In this document: positions 23,404 through 32,824 of the stretch, piece after piece
Layout: every line of letters begins with the position of its first letter
How positions within the stretch are numbered: position 1 is the stretch's first letter
Assembly (NCBI GenBank): GCA_964610175.1
Contig: CAZSVE010000029.1
Location: 1-33,091 of the forward strand
Length of the DNA: 33,091 bases
Source: CAZSVE01 sp964610175
GTDB taxonomy: Bacteria > Pseudomonadota > Gammaproteobacteria > HK1
Reading direction: 5' to 3'
Notes under the pieces: model-generated
What the model was told of the DNA's origin: nothing
What the model saw: the letters and a program-made list of their open reading frames with translations, nothing else
Database searches by the model: none
Position numbers and translations under genes: made by a program

Positions 23404-23595
23404 GTCGATTCCCCGGCAAAGCCGACGCTCGAAGACAGGGATGGCCGGGATGTGGGTTTTCCGTTTATATCGGCCTTGTAGAAAGGGAGGGTGGGCAAAG
23501 GCGCCCGGATCCGTCACGACGGGCCGTGCCCATCCTGCGCAACTTGGGACATCCCGCCCCTGGTACCACGCTGCATTCGCGGGTCATCTTCACCA

Positions 23596-24219
23596 TCAGC
23601 GCCCATTTCCACGGTGACTGCCATTGCCCCATTGCTCCGACAAGGAACTCCGATGCAAGGCAAACCATTGCAGGGCGATGATCGCGGTGGCATTGGCGAT
23701 CCTGCCCCTTTCCAACAATCCCAATGCCTCGTCCACCGCCACCACGCGCACGTGGATATCCTCTCCCTCCCGGGCAAGGCCGTGGATTCCACCTGCATCT
23801 TTTGCATCCACGCGACCACAGAACAAATGGATCTCTTCGGAGCATCCGCCAGGACTCAATGCGAAACGAAGCACCGGGGTCAGCGCCCCGATCTCGCAAC
23901 CGGCCTCTTCCATGGCCTCGCGCCGAACCACCGCCTCGGCGCTCTCGCCCTCTTCCATGATCCCCGCCACGATCTCCAGTAACCAGGGCCCTCCGGGCGC
24001 TTCCATGGCCCCGACGCGAAACTGCTCCACCATGACCAGGCTATCGAGATCGGGATCGAACAGCAGCACGGCCGCCGCGTGACCTCGCTCCAGGCATTCC
24101 CTCGCCAGGATGTCGCTTCGCCCCCCCGCGAACAGGTCGTGGCGCAGCCGATAGCGAATCAGGCGGAAGAATCCCCGATAGCAGGTGGTTTTATCGATAA
24201 TTTCGTGTTTATATTTCAT
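23596..24219 (-). CDS. nudF: Nudix ADP-ribose pyrophosphatase (NudF type)
   Basis: The 207-aa protein matches bacterial ADP-ribose pyrophosphatases, which cleave ADP-ribose to AMP and ribose 5-phosphate. The Nudix box Gx5Ex7REUxEExGU is complete at 86-108 (GIMEEGE then SAEAVVRREAMEEAGC). GHAAAVLLFD and VEQFRVG upstream and LSPGGCSEEIHLF downstream fit the family. ATG 24219 gives the usual start, 'MKYKHEIIDKTTCYRGFFRL'; the frame is open upstream through family-B repeat sequence. The ribosome-binding site is weak. It is divergent from the hydrolase gene at 24410. Confidence 0.9.
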   Translation of the reverse strand: MKYKHEIIDKTTCYRGFFRLIRYRLRHDLFAGGRSDILARECLERGHAAAVLLFDPDLDSLVMVEQFRVGAMEAPGGPWLLEIVAGIMEEGESAEAVVRREAMEEAGCEIGALTPVLRFALSPGGCSEEIHLFCGRVDAKDAGGIHGLAREGEDIHVRVVAVDEALGLLERGRIANATAIIALQWFALHRSSLSEQWGNGSHRGNGR

Positions 24220-24281
24220 TGACTGAACCCATGGAAAAGGAATTCGGATAGATTCGGTTACGGCAAGACCAAAGCAGGGCT

Positions 24282-24389
24282 TGGCGAGGCTTGTGCTCGA
24301 ACCGGTGAAGATCGAGTATCGGTAAAGTGGAATCGGTGCCTCGTAAAACTCGATCCAATCGTGAAGCCGAGCGGGAAATAAACGAAACA
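24282..24389 (+). repeat. Dispersed repeat family B, copy 7
   Basis: This is a complete copy: TGGCGAGGCTTGTGCTCGAA, then CGGTAAAGTGGAATCGGTGC, TCGTAAAACTCGATCCAATC and GAAGCCGAGCGGGAAATAAA. It fills the divergent gap between nudF and the hydrolase gene and ends 20 bp before the latter, so any promoter for either gene is within or beside it. Confidence 0.7.
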
Positions 24390-24409
24390 ATCATTCGGAG
24401 ATCCCTGGA

Positions 24410-25318
24410 ATGACGCAAAAATATCGTTGGCGCTCTCTGGGTTTGTCGATGTTGCTGGTCTTTTTACCCGCGTTCACGGCATGTAGCATATTACCATCGT
24501 TGGATTACAGTAGACGGGCCGATGAATTGGCGGATGCCGCCGGTTGGCGAAAACAGCGAATCACGGCGGGGTACTTCGATCTATCGAGTTACGTTCCGGG
24601 TACGCCGCGACCGGAACGACGGATTCTCACCGTATATATCGAGGGCGACGGCAGGGCCTGGTTGTCGACTTATCGCATCTCCTCGGATCCCACCCCCCGT
24701 AACCCCGTCGCCCTGAAGCTTGCCCTGCGCCACCCCCCGGAGCAGGCCGCTGCCTACCTGGCGAGGCCCTGCCAGTATCATGGACGGGCGGACCGAGCAC
24801 CCTGCCGACCGGAATATTGGAGCGGGAAACGCTTCGCGCCCGAGGTGATCGCGGCGAGCCAGACTGCCGTGGATGAACTGAAACACCGGATCGGCGCGGA
24901 CCGGGTCACCTTGATTGGCTTTTCCGGGGGGGGGGCCGTGGCGGCTCTGCTCGCGGCAGAACGCCGGGATGTGGCGGAATTGATCACCGTGGCGGGCAAC
25001 CTGGATCATCGGGCATTCAGCGAACACCATTCGGTCACACCCCTGCGCGGTTCCTTGAATCCCGCCGATGCCTGGCGGGGGCTGCGTCACACCCCGCAGC
25101 GCCATCTGGTGGGCGGCAGCGACCGCATCGTCCCTCCCCTGGTGGCCCACGCCTATCGGCGCCGTTTCCCCGAGGGACAGCGCCCCGTGGTGCGTATCAT
25201 CGAGGGATTCGACCATCACTGCTGCTGGGAGGAACATTGGCCGGGGTTGTTGGAACGTCAGGATGGTCGTGCCCGGCAACGTTCCAGCGGGGCATCGCCT
25301 CGAACCGACAAGGCATGA
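24410..25318 (+). CDS. Alpha/beta hydrolase, probable lipoprotein
   Basis: The 302-aa product has an N-terminal signal (LGLSMLLVFLPAFTAC) with a likely lipobox whose Cys is residue 25, suggesting export and lipid anchoring. The fold has GFSGGG (170-175) with Ser172 as nucleophile, GSDRIVP (236-242) with Asp238, and GFDHHCCW (267-274) with His269 or His270. Several Cys (C121, C132, C271, C272) may form disulfides in the periplasm. The substrate is unknown. ATG 24410 has GGAG upstream. The last residues and TGA lie in the next family-B repeat, so the 3' end was probably remodelled by it. Confidence 0.78.
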   Translation: MTQKYRWRSLGLSMLLVFLPAFTACSILPSLDYSRRADELADAAGWRKQRITAGYFDLSSYVPGTPRPERRILTVYIEGDGRAWLSTYRISSDPTPRNPVALKLALRHPPEQAAAYLARPCQYHGRADRAPCRPEYWSGKRFAPEVIAASQTAVDELKHRIGADRVTLIGFSGGGAVAALLAAERRDVAELITVAGNLDHRAFSEHHSVTPLRGSLNPADAWRGLRHTPQRHLVGGSDRIVPPLVAHAYRRRFPEGQRPVVRIIEGFDHHCCWEEHWPGLLERQDGRARQRSSGASPRTDKA

Positions 25319-25397
25319 TCGAGTGTCGATAAGGCGAAATCGGTACCTCGTAAAACTCGATCCAATTGCGAAGCCGAGCGAAAAAACAAACAAAATC
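25286..25397 (+). repeat. Dispersed repeat family B, copy 8
   Basis: It runs from AGCGGGGCATCGCCTCGAAC to CGAGCGAAAAAACAAACAAAA and is close to copy 7 in sequence and orientation. It covers the hydrolase stop codon and ends 15 bp before the next gene's start. Confidence 0.7.
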
Positions 25398-25412
25398 ATG
25401 AGGATGAATACC

Positions 25413-26612
25413 ATGAAAATTTCCAGATTATGGGCAATATCACGGGTAATTACGGCGATCGCCATCGGGCTCGCCACCAGCGGTTCGGCGTTCTCGTTCG
25501 ACGATATCGTGAAAAAAAGGCTTTTTGAAATGCCGAGCTATACGACGGTGGGCGGCAAGACCATCGAGAAGCTTCGGGTCGGTTGGGAGAGCTATGGCGT
25601 TCTCGACGAGGCCAGGGACAACGCCATTCTGATTACCCACTACTATGACGGTACCAGTCATGCCGCGGGACGTTACTCGCCCGATGACAGACGTCCCGGC
25701 TATTGGGATTCGATTATCGGCTCGGGCAAACCGATAGATACCGATAAATATTTCGTTATCTCTTCGGATACGCTGGTGAACTTCAATGTCAACGACCCGA
25801 ACGTCATCACCACGGGGCCGGCTACCGTCGACCCGGCAACCGGGAAACCCTACGGCATGGATTTTCCGCTGGTGACTATTCGGGATTTCGTGAACGTCCA
25901 AAAGGCGCTCGTCGAAAGTCTGGGTATTTCGACCCTCCATGCGGTGGCGGGGCCCTCCATGGGGTCGTTGCAGGCAATCGAGTGGGCCAGCGCCTACCCC
26001 GATATGGTGGAGCGGGTGATGCCGGTCATCGGCATGGGTTTGGCCAACGCCTATCAGATTGCCATCTTCGATGTTTGGGGGGCACCGATCAGGCTCGATC
26101 CCAAATGGAACGGCGGAGACTACTACGACTCGGAACCACCCATGGACGGCCTCCAGCTCGCCTATAAAATATTGACCGTGAACGCCAGACATTGGGAATG
26201 GGCCAATGAATCCTATGGTCGTACCTGGGCCAATAGCGACAAGGACCCGGCGGCGGCATTCGAAAACCGGTACAAAATCGAGGTAAAACTCGATTCCGCC
26301 GCGCGCGGACAAGCCGCGAAAGGCGACGCCAACCATTTCCTCTACCTCGCCAAGGCCTGCCAGAATTTCATCGCCGGCCACGGCACCTCGCTGGAAAAGG
26401 GGCTCGCTGCCATCGATGCACCCGTGCTTTTGATCTACGCACCGGATGATCTCATCTTCTTCCCGGAACAGGTATTGCGGACAAAATCGCTCATCGAAGC
26501 GGATGGCACACGTGTCGAAACCGTGAAACTCGAGGGAAAATTGGGCCACGCAGACGGCTTCGTCTCCATTGCCAAGGCTGCCGATTCGATCAAGCGGTTT
26601 TTAGCCGAATAG
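25413..26612 (+). CDS. Secreted MetX-like alpha/beta hydrolase
   Basis: The 399-aa protein has a signal peptide (MKISRLWAISRVITAIAIGL, then ATSGSAFS; cleavage near residue 26-28). The body resembles homoserine O-acyltransferase (MetX) proteins: THYYDG, YFVISSDTLVN, AGPSMGSLQA with Ser182 as nucleophile, APDDLIFF with Asp345 or Asp346, and KLGHADGF with His379. Cytoplasmic MetX makes O-acetylhomoserine; export makes that role unlikely, so it may be a hydrolase or acyltransferase of the same fold. ATG 25413 is chosen because GAGGA is 8 bp upstream; ATGs at 25398 and 25404 are alternatives. It forms a tandem with the hydrolase before it. Confidence 0.8.
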   Translation: MKISRLWAISRVITAIAIGLATSGSAFSFDDIVKKRLFEMPSYTTVGGKTIEKLRVGWESYGVLDEARDNAILITHYYDGTSHAAGRYSPDDRRPGYWDSIIGSGKPIDTDKYFVISSDTLVNFNVNDPNVITTGPATVDPATGKPYGMDFPLVTIRDFVNVQKALVESLGISTLHAVAGPSMGSLQAIEWASAYPDMVERVMPVIGMGLANAYQIAIFDVWGAPIRLDPKWNGGDYYDSEPPMDGLQLAYKILTVNARHWEWANESYGRTWANSDKDPAAAFENRYKIEVKLDSAARGQAAKGDANHFLYLAKACQNFIAGHGTSLEKGLAAIDAPVLLIYAPDDLIFFPEQVLRTKSLIEADGTRVETVKLEGKLGHADGFVSIAKAADSIKRFLAE

Positions 26613-26676
26613 TTCTTAAGTGAAGTACAAGGCGCTGGCAGGTTGGCGCCCGGGGACGGGCGACAGGAGCATCTCG

Positions 26677-28332
26677 ATGATCCACGGTCTTCACTTCGAC
26701 AATCTTCGCGGCGATCTCCACGGGGGCCTGACCGCCGCCGTGGTGGCCCTGCCGCTGGCGCTGGCCTTCGGGGTATCTTCCGGGGCGGGCCCCATTGCCG
26801 GCCTGTATGGCGCCATCTTCGTCGGTTTCTTTGCCGCCATCTTCGGCGGCACACCGGCGCAGATCTCCGGTCCTACCGGTCCCATGACCGTGGTCATGGC
26901 GGCCATTTTCACCCAATACACCGCACTGTATCCCGGTGATCCCATGGCGAGCGCCGCACTGGCCTTTACGGTGGTGGTCATGGGCGGGGCCTTCCAGGTC
27001 GCATTCGGCCTTCTGGGCATCGGGCGTTATATCAACCTGGTACCGGTCCCGGTGATCTCGGGCTTCATGAGCGGTATCGGGGTGATCATCATCCTGCTGC
27101 AGATCGGGCCGTTATTGGGTCACGCAGCCGAGGCCGGTCCATTGGCATCCATGGAGGCATTGCCGAAAATCATGGCCAATCCCGTCATGGATGCCCTGAT
27201 CCTGGGCCTCGTCACCCTCGGAATCGTCTATCTCACGCCGAAATCCATCAATCGCGTTCTGCCCGCACCCCTTATCGCCCTCATCGTCGGTACCCTGGCC
27301 TTGCTGATGTTTTTCGCGGAGGGTCGTGCCACGACCTTGGGAGACATCCCCACCGGCCTGCCGACGCCAAGGCTACCGGCCTTCGAACTTACCCTGTTGG
27401 CGGACATGGTGAAGTCTGCATCGATCCTGGCGGTCCTCGGTTCCATCGATTCATTGTTGACTTCCCTGGTGGCCGACAACATGACCAGAAGCCATCACGA
27501 CTCGGATCGCGAGTTGATAGGCCAAGGCATCGGCAACATGGTGGCGGGCCTTTTCGGAGGCCTGCCGGGAGCCGGGGCCACCATGCGCACCGTGGTCAAC
27601 ATCCGCGCCGGGGGAGGGACACCCATTTCCGGCGCGCTGCACGCCATGGTGCTGTTGGCCATCGTGCTCGGCGCGGGGGTGTTCGCCAGAGACATCCCTC
27701 ATGCCGTGTTGGCGGGGATTCTCATCAAGGTGGGTACGGACATCATCGATTGGGACTATCTGAAACGCCTCCATCGCGCGCCCAAGGCCGGCGTCATCAT
27801 CATGTTCACGGTTTTATCGGTTACCGTGTTCGTGGATCTCATCACGGCCGTGGCCATCGGCATCATCATGGCGAGCCTGGTATTCATGAAACGCATGACC
27901 GATCTACAGCTCGCCAGCATCACCGCCATTACCGATCCGTCCGGGGAAGAGTCCTTGAGTGACGAGGAGACCCATATCATGAAGGCAGCCCGCGGGCGCA
28001 TCTTGTTATTCCATTTCGGCGGACCCATGAGCTTCAGCTCCGCCAAGGGAATGGTTCGCCAGTTCACCACATTTCATCGATACGATGCACTGGTGCTCGA
28101 TCTGAGTAACGTGCCCATCATCGATTACACCGCCTCGCGCGCCATCGAAGACATGATCTTCCATGCCGAGGGGGCGGGTCGCCACGTGTTCATGGTGGGC
28201 GCTCCGAAGGCGGTCATGGCCATGTTGGAAAAACACCAGGTCCTCGACCATGTCGCCCATGGGCATCGCCATACACGGCGTATCGATGCCTTGAAACAGG
28301 CACTGCGTTTGCTCGATGGCAATGCCTCGTGA
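26677..28332 (+). CDS. SulP family inorganic anion transporter with STAS domain
   Basis: The 551-aa protein has ten or more membrane helices and SulP signatures: VALPLALAFGVSSGAGPIAG (23-42), GGTPAQISGPTGPM (57-70), and GLPGAGATMRTVVNIRAGG in the core. A C-terminal STAS domain (about 433-551) contains DLSNVPIIDYTASRAIEDM, the loop that is often regulated. Members move sulfate, bicarbonate or other anions, with Na+ or H+; the substrate here is not predictable by eye. ATG 26677 has AGGAG 6 bp upstream and the usual start; the frame is open from GTG 26620. It stands downstream of the exported hydrolase by 64 bp. Confidence 0.9.
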   Translation: MIHGLHFDNLRGDLHGGLTAAVVALPLALAFGVSSGAGPIAGLYGAIFVGFFAAIFGGTPAQISGPTGPMTVVMAAIFTQYTALYPGDPMASAALAFTVVVMGGAFQVAFGLLGIGRYINLVPVPVISGFMSGIGVIIILLQIGPLLGHAAEAGPLASMEALPKIMANPVMDALILGLVTLGIVYLTPKSINRVLPAPLIALIVGTLALLMFFAEGRATTLGDIPTGLPTPRLPAFELTLLADMVKSASILAVLGSIDSLLTSLVADNMTRSHHDSDRELIGQGIGNMVAGLFGGLPGAGATMRTVVNIRAGGGTPISGALHAMVLLAIVLGAGVFARDIPHAVLAGILIKVGTDIIDWDYLKRLHRAPKAGVIIMFTVLSVTVFVDLITAVAIGIIMASLVFMKRMTDLQLASITAITDPSGEESLSDEETHIMKAARGRILLFHFGGPMSFSSAKGMVRQFTTFHRYDALVLDLSNVPIIDYTASRAIEDMIFHAEGAGRHVFMVGAPKAVMAMLEKHQVLDHVAHGHRHTRRIDALKQALRLLDGNAS

Positions 28333-28588
28333 TGCCGATTGGAGATGCAGATTCGGAGACGTCGATTGAACCGAAATGCCAAAAGAGATAGCACCAAGCC
28401 GATACCGGACAGTTCCATTTTTTTGCCCATTCGAGAATCGGATATAAGGAGAGCCTTGCGTGACTGGCATATTTATCTTCGAGCTATGGAACAACCATTT
28501 TCGATCGAAATTTTGACAAAAAAACGCCTAAATCGAGGCTGTTTTTGCCGATATAGATGATTTTTTTACAACGAAGGAAGTTGTGGTG

Positions 28589-30745
28589 ATGGTAACGATT
28601 ATACAAGGCACGACAAAGAAGCCGGTTTCTTCACGACAATTGACTGATTTCTTTACTTGCCATAACCGGTATGACGGCTCTTTGTACATTGGCTATCCGA
28701 TTATCGGAACTGCCGAAGGGCCGTATTCTATCGATGCGCTGTTAGTCTCGGAAAGCAAAGGCCTGGTGGTTTTCAATCTAATCGAAGGCAGAGGTGTAGA
28801 TGGCTTTCAAGATGCCCAGGACGACAGCTATAACAAGCTAGAATCGAAGCTTAGAGCGCACAAGGCTTTGATGAAGGGTCGGAACCTACAAGTACCCATC
28901 CATCCTGTGACCTTCGCCCCTGCCCGCAACGATGTCACCGAGCTATCCGATGAAGAACACCCGCTTTGCAATGAGAAAAATCTGGACGCATGGCTGAATA
29001 CCCGCAAATGGGATAATCCAAGCAGCTTCAAGGAATTGGTATCGGTCATTCAGGCCATCTCCACGATCCGGAAAGGCCGCAAAAAACGGGAGGTTCAAAA
29101 TCCCAATTCACGCGGAGCCAAACTGAAACGCTTGGAAGAGTCCATCGCGAACCTGGACAACCAACAAGCAAAGGCCGTTATCGAGACGGTGGAGGGTGTG
29201 CAACGCATCCGTGGCCTGGCCGGTTCCGGGAAGACCATCGTCCTGGCGCTCAAGGCGGCCTATCTCCATGCCCAGCATCCGGAGTGGCGGATCGCCGTCA
29301 CCTTCAACACCCGATCCCTGAAGGGGCAGTTCCGGCAATTCATCAATACCTTTGCCATCGAACAGAGCAACGAGGAACCGGATTGGGAAAATCTAAAGGT
29401 GATTCACGCTTGGGGCGCGCCCGGTGGTGGAGATCGGGATGGGCTCTACTATAGCTTTTGCCGGACCCATGGCGTGGAATATCACGATTTCGGTTCCGCG
29501 AAACGAACCTTCGGTCAGGGAAAGGAACTTGATGGCGCCTGTCAAAGGGCGCTTGGTGCATGTACTCGGCCATCCGGAATCTACGACGCCATTCTCATCG
29601 ACGAGGCCCAAGACTTTCCGCCTTCCTTCCTGCGGCTGTGCTATGAAATGCTCAAGCCGGGAAAGCGGCTGGTGTATGCCTATGACGAACTGCAAAACCT
29701 CAATTCCCAACCGCTGCCACCGCCCGAGGAGATCTTCGGCAGAAACCCGAATGGTTCGCCGAGGGTTCGGTTCGAACCGAACCGGACTGGCAGTCCCCGG
29801 CAGGACGTGATCCTGGAAAAATGCTACCGGAATTCCCGTCCGGTGCTTGCCACGGCCCATGCCCTGGGTTTCGGCGTTTACAGAACCCCGGATGAAAGAA
29901 CCGGTATGGGATTGGTGCAGATCTTCGACCGCGCCGAACTCTGGCGCGAGGTGGGTTATGAGGCTGTCGATGGGGAATTGGCCGACGGCCATGAAGTCAC
30001 GCTTGCCAGAACGCCCGACAGCAGCCCCAAATTTCTCGATGACCACTCGCCCGTCGAGGATCTGCTTCAGTTCGGATGGTTCAATTCACCGGAGGAACAG
30101 GCGCGGTGGGTCGTAGACGCCATCAAACACAACCTGGAACAGGACGAACTTCGACCGGACGACATCGTCGTCATCAATCCCGAGCCACTGACTACGCGGA
30201 AGGTTGTCGGTCCTATTCGGCAACTGCTCTTCGAGCATGGCATCAATTCCCATCTCGCCGGGATCGATAGCTCCCAGGATATTTTCTTTGACGCCGACGG
30301 CAAGTCCGTGGCCTTCACCGGCATTTACCGAGCAAAGGGCAACGAGGCCGGCATGGTCTATATCCTCAACGCCCAGGACTGTTACGGTGCTTTTGGAAAT
30401 GTGGCGGGTGTCAGGAATCGTCTCTTTACCGCCATCACCCGGAGCAAGGCCTGGGTCCGCGTCCTCGGCGTGGGAAAAGACATGCAGGCATTGAGGCGGG
30501 AATTCGAATCCGTAAAGAACAATGATTTCCGTCTTCGTTTCCGCTATCCCACCGAGGAGGAAAGAAAGAAGCTGACCATTGTGAACCGGGATATGACCGG
30601 GGCGGAACTTCACAAGGTGAGAAAGACACAGGGAAATATCGCGCAACTTGTCAAGGAATTGGAGAAGGGGATTGTGCGACCGGAAGACCTGGACGCGGAT
30701 CAGCGTAGCCGTCTCATACGCCTCTTGAACGGGGAGGTGGCATGA
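28589..30745 (+). CDS. Superfamily I-like helicase with N-terminal nuclease-like domain
   Basis: The 718-aa protein has P-loop GLAGSGKT (209-216), Walker B IDEAQD (337-342), YAYDELQNL (motif III-like), and a C-terminal NRLFTAITRSKAWVRVLG, as in UvrD-type and DUF2075-type helicases. The first ~120 residues contain YSIDALLVSESKGLVVFNL, like the NERD/PD-(D/E)XK pattern 'EiDalLv..kGlvviEvK', but the last acidic/Lys pair is not seen, so nuclease activity is doubtful. ATG 28589 is the third of GTG-GTG-ATG codons, with AAGGA about 10 bp upstream. The stop overlaps the next start by ATGA, so the DUF2290 gene is coupled. The 250 bp upstream hold no clear gene. A defence role is plausible, not shown. 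Confidence 0.85.
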   Translation: MVTIIQGTTKKPVSSRQLTDFFTCHNRYDGSLYIGYPIIGTAEGPYSIDALLVSESKGLVVFNLIEGRGVDGFQDAQDDSYNKLESKLRAHKALMKGRNLQVPIHPVTFAPARNDVTELSDEEHPLCNEKNLDAWLNTRKWDNPSSFKELVSVIQAISTIRKGRKKREVQNPNSRGAKLKRLEESIANLDNQQAKAVIETVEGVQRIRGLAGSGKTIVLALKAAYLHAQHPEWRIAVTFNTRSLKGQFRQFINTFAIEQSNEEPDWENLKVIHAWGAPGGGDRDGLYYSFCRTHGVEYHDFGSAKRTFGQGKELDGACQRALGACTRPSGIYDAILIDEAQDFPPSFLRLCYEMLKPGKRLVYAYDELQNLNSQPLPPPEEIFGRNPNGSPRVRFEPNRTGSPRQDVILEKCYRNSRPVLATAHALGFGVYRTPDERTGMGLVQIFDRAELWREVGYEAVDGELADGHEVTLARTPDSSPKFLDDHSPVEDLLQFGWFNSPEEQARWVVDAIKHNLEQDELRPDDIVVINPEPLTTRKVVGPIRQLLFEHGINSHLAGIDSSQDIFFDADGKSVAFTGIYRAKGNEAGMVYILNAQDCYGAFGNVAGVRNRLFTAITRSKAWVRVLGVGKDMQALRREFESVKNNDFRLRFRYPTEEERKKLTIVNRDMTGAELHKVRKTQGNIAQLVKELEKGIVRPEDLDADQRSRLIRLLNGEVA

Positions 30746-31416
30746 GTCCGGGTCCCGAGCAGATCCGCCAGCAAATAGAAAAACTCACCGCCGATCTGGT
30801 GAAGCTGAGTCTGTGCGGTGATCAAAACTTTCCCGCCTTGCGCGATTTGGGGCAGGGCCTTCGCGAGGTCGGCACCGGCGGCAAGGGCGATGTCGCCCAC
30901 GCCCTCAAAAACATCCCCTACCACGATATCTACGCGGAGCTGGAACGGACCCGGAGCTACAATCTGCGCATGTTGGACGGGGCCCTGATACAGATGGGAT
31001 ATCGCTTCCGGGACCATCGCATCGAAAAACACCGGCTGGCCTTCTTTCCTTCCCCGTTTCTGGAAGAGTTTCAAAACAACCCGGAGGTCTATCTCGAAGA
31101 CGGGATCTATGCCGACGTCATCATGAGAAACATCGTGCCGTTTCCGCTTCGCTTCGATTTCGATGGCAGAGAGAAGGTCGCCGTCGAGGGGGATCATCCG
31201 AAATCACACCTCACCCTGGGCCAGTACCAAAATTGCCGGATTCCCGTCAGCGCGCCCCTGACCCCCTATCACTTCATCGGATTTGTCCTGAGACATTTTT
31301 ACAACACAGCGTATCGCAAATATAGCGATCAGCTATCCACCTTCGCGCATTGCTTCGAGACATCGATGACCAAGCGGGAGAGGGATTTGTTGTATGTCCA
31401 AACCCCAGTTCAGTAA
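30742..31416 (+). CDS. DUF2290 domain protein coupled to the helicase
   Basis: The 224-aa protein ends with the DUF2290 hallmark region: HLTLGQYQNCRIPVSAPLTP (156-175), then FIGFVLRHFYNTAYRKYSDQ. The N-terminal part is helical and charged. DUF2290 has no known function. ATG 30742 shares ATGA with the helicase stop, a sign of translational coupling and probably of equal expression. The two proteins likely act together on nucleic acid. No further gene follows in this transcript; the next gene is on the other strand. Confidence 0.8.
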   Translation: MSPGPEQIRQQIEKLTADLVKLSLCGDQNFPALRDLGQGLREVGTGGKGDVAHALKNIPYHDIYAELERTRSYNLRMLDGALIQMGYRFRDHRIEKHRLAFFPSPFLEEFQNNPEVYLEDGIYADVIMRNIVPFPLRFDFDGREKVAVEGDHPKSHLTLGQYQNCRIPVSAPLTPYHFIGFVLRHFYNTAYRKYSDQLSTFAHCFETSMTKRERDLLYVQTPVQ

Positions 31417-31503
31417 GGATAGCCTTCTTTTGGCTCCATCCCCAACGGATTGTTGAAAAATTGCATTTTTCGCCACCTTGCCAAGGCCATCACACCGGGG
31501 CCA

Positions 31504-32790
31504 TCACACGAAAAACCTCACCACGAATATCAGCGCCAGAACGTACATGACCAGAGAGACCTCTTTCCCCCTCCCGGTCAGCAATTTCAATAGCACGAAG
31601 GACAGAATCCCGAAGGCGATGCCCTCGGCGATGCTGTACGTCAAGGGGATGATGAGAATGGTAAGGAATACCGGGATGGATTCGGTGAAGTCGGTAAGGT
31701 CGATGTTTTGGATGGGCGACAGCATGAAGAGGCCCACCAGGACCAGGGCCGGGGCGGTGGCGGCGCTCGGAATCATGGTGAAAAGGGGCGCGAAAAACAG
31801 GGAGACAAGGAACAGCGCGGCCACGGTGAGTGCCGTCAGGCCGGTCCGTCCACCCTCAGCGACACCCGAGGCGCTTTCCACATAGGTGGTCACCGTGCTG
31901 GTGCCCACCATGGCGCCGAAGGTGGTGCCGATGGCATCACTGAGGAGGGCCGGTTTGGCGCGGGGGACATTGCCCTTGTGGTCGAGCATTCCGGCCTTGG
32001 CGGAGACGCCCACCAGGGTACCGACGGTGTCGAACAGGTCCACGAACAGAAAGGTCAAGAGCACGATGGCCATGTCCATGGTGAAGACCTGGGAAAAGTC
32101 GAACTGCCAGAAGATGGGCGCCAGGGACGGTGGGGCGCCGATGGGTGCGCCGTCGGGAAGGGAGGTGATACCGGCGGGAATGCCGAGGATGGTCGCGGCA
32201 AAAATACCGATCAACAGGGCGCCCTTTATCCTGGCGGCCAGAAGCGCCCCGGTAATGATGATGCCGACAAGGGCGACGAGCGCGGCGGGGGTGATGTCGC
32301 CGAGACCCACCAGGACGGCGTCGTTGTCGACGATGATCCCGGCGTTTTGCAGGCCGACGAAGGCGATAAAGAGACCGATGCCGGCGGAAATGGCATGTTT
32401 CATGGCCAGCGGGATGGTGTTTACGATGAGTTCCCGGATATTCAGGACGGTGAGAATGAGGAAGATGATCCCCTCGAGGAAAATGGCGGTGAGGGCGAAC
32501 TGCCAGCTGTACCCCATGCCGAGGACCACGGTGAAGGCAAAAAAGGCATTCAGGCCCATGCCCGGGGCCAGGGCGAAGGGGAGCCTGGCGAGGAACCCCA
32601 TGGCCAGGGTGGCCACAGCACCCGAGAGCGCGGTTGCCGTGAAGAGGGCATTCTTGTCCATGCCCGTGGCGCTCAATATGCCGGGGTTTACGGCAAGAAT
32701 ATAGGCCATGGTCATGAAGGTGGTGATACCGGCGATGACCTCGGTCTTTACATCGGTGTTGTTTTCCTGGAGACGAAAGAACTGGTTCAT
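31504..32790 (-). CDS. NCS2 purine permease, AzgA/PbuG-like
   Basis: The 428-aa membrane protein carries the AzgA-type signatures of the NCS2 family: TEVIAGITTFMTMAYILAVN (16-35), LAPGMGLNAFFAF, FVDLFDTVGTLVGV, and GTSTVTTYVESASGVAEGG. AzgA/PbuG proteins import hypoxanthine, adenine or guanine with protons. ATG 32790 gives the standard N-terminus 'MNQFFRLQENNTDVKTE'; the frame is open far upstream through repeats A and B, which I do not include. No ribosome-binding site stands out. It is a single gene, convergent with the helicase-DUF2290 operon. Confidence 0.9.
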   Translation of the reverse strand: MNQFFRLQENNTDVKTEVIAGITTFMTMAYILAVNPGILSATGMDKNALFTATALSGAVATLAMGFLARLPFALAPGMGLNAFFAFTVVLGMGYSWQFALTAIFLEGIIFLILTVLNIRELIVNTIPLAMKHAISAGIGLFIAFVGLQNAGIIVDNDAVLVGLGDITPAALVALVGIIITGALLAARIKGALLIGIFAATILGIPAGITSLPDGAPIGAPPSLAPIFWQFDFSQVFTMDMAIVLLTFLFVDLFDTVGTLVGVSAKAGMLDHKGNVPRAKPALLSDAIGTTFGAMVGTSTVTTYVESASGVAEGGRTGLTALTVAALFLVSLFFAPLFTMIPSAATAPALVLVGLFMLSPIQNIDLTDFTESIPVFLTILIIPLTYSIAEGIAFGILSFVLLKLLTGRGKEVSLVMYVLALIFVVRFFV

Positions 32791-32824
32791 GATGGTTCGA
32801 GGATGGGGTTGCGGGTCGTGTGCT

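Noticed and set aside
25440..26549. 369-residue frame on the minus strand
   Set aside because: It is antisense to the MetX-like gene, which has a catalytic triad and signal peptide.
28513..28557. TTGACA as a -35 box before the helicase gene
   Set aside because: No -10 hexamer lies at 16-18 bp; the nearest TATAGA is about 33 bp away.
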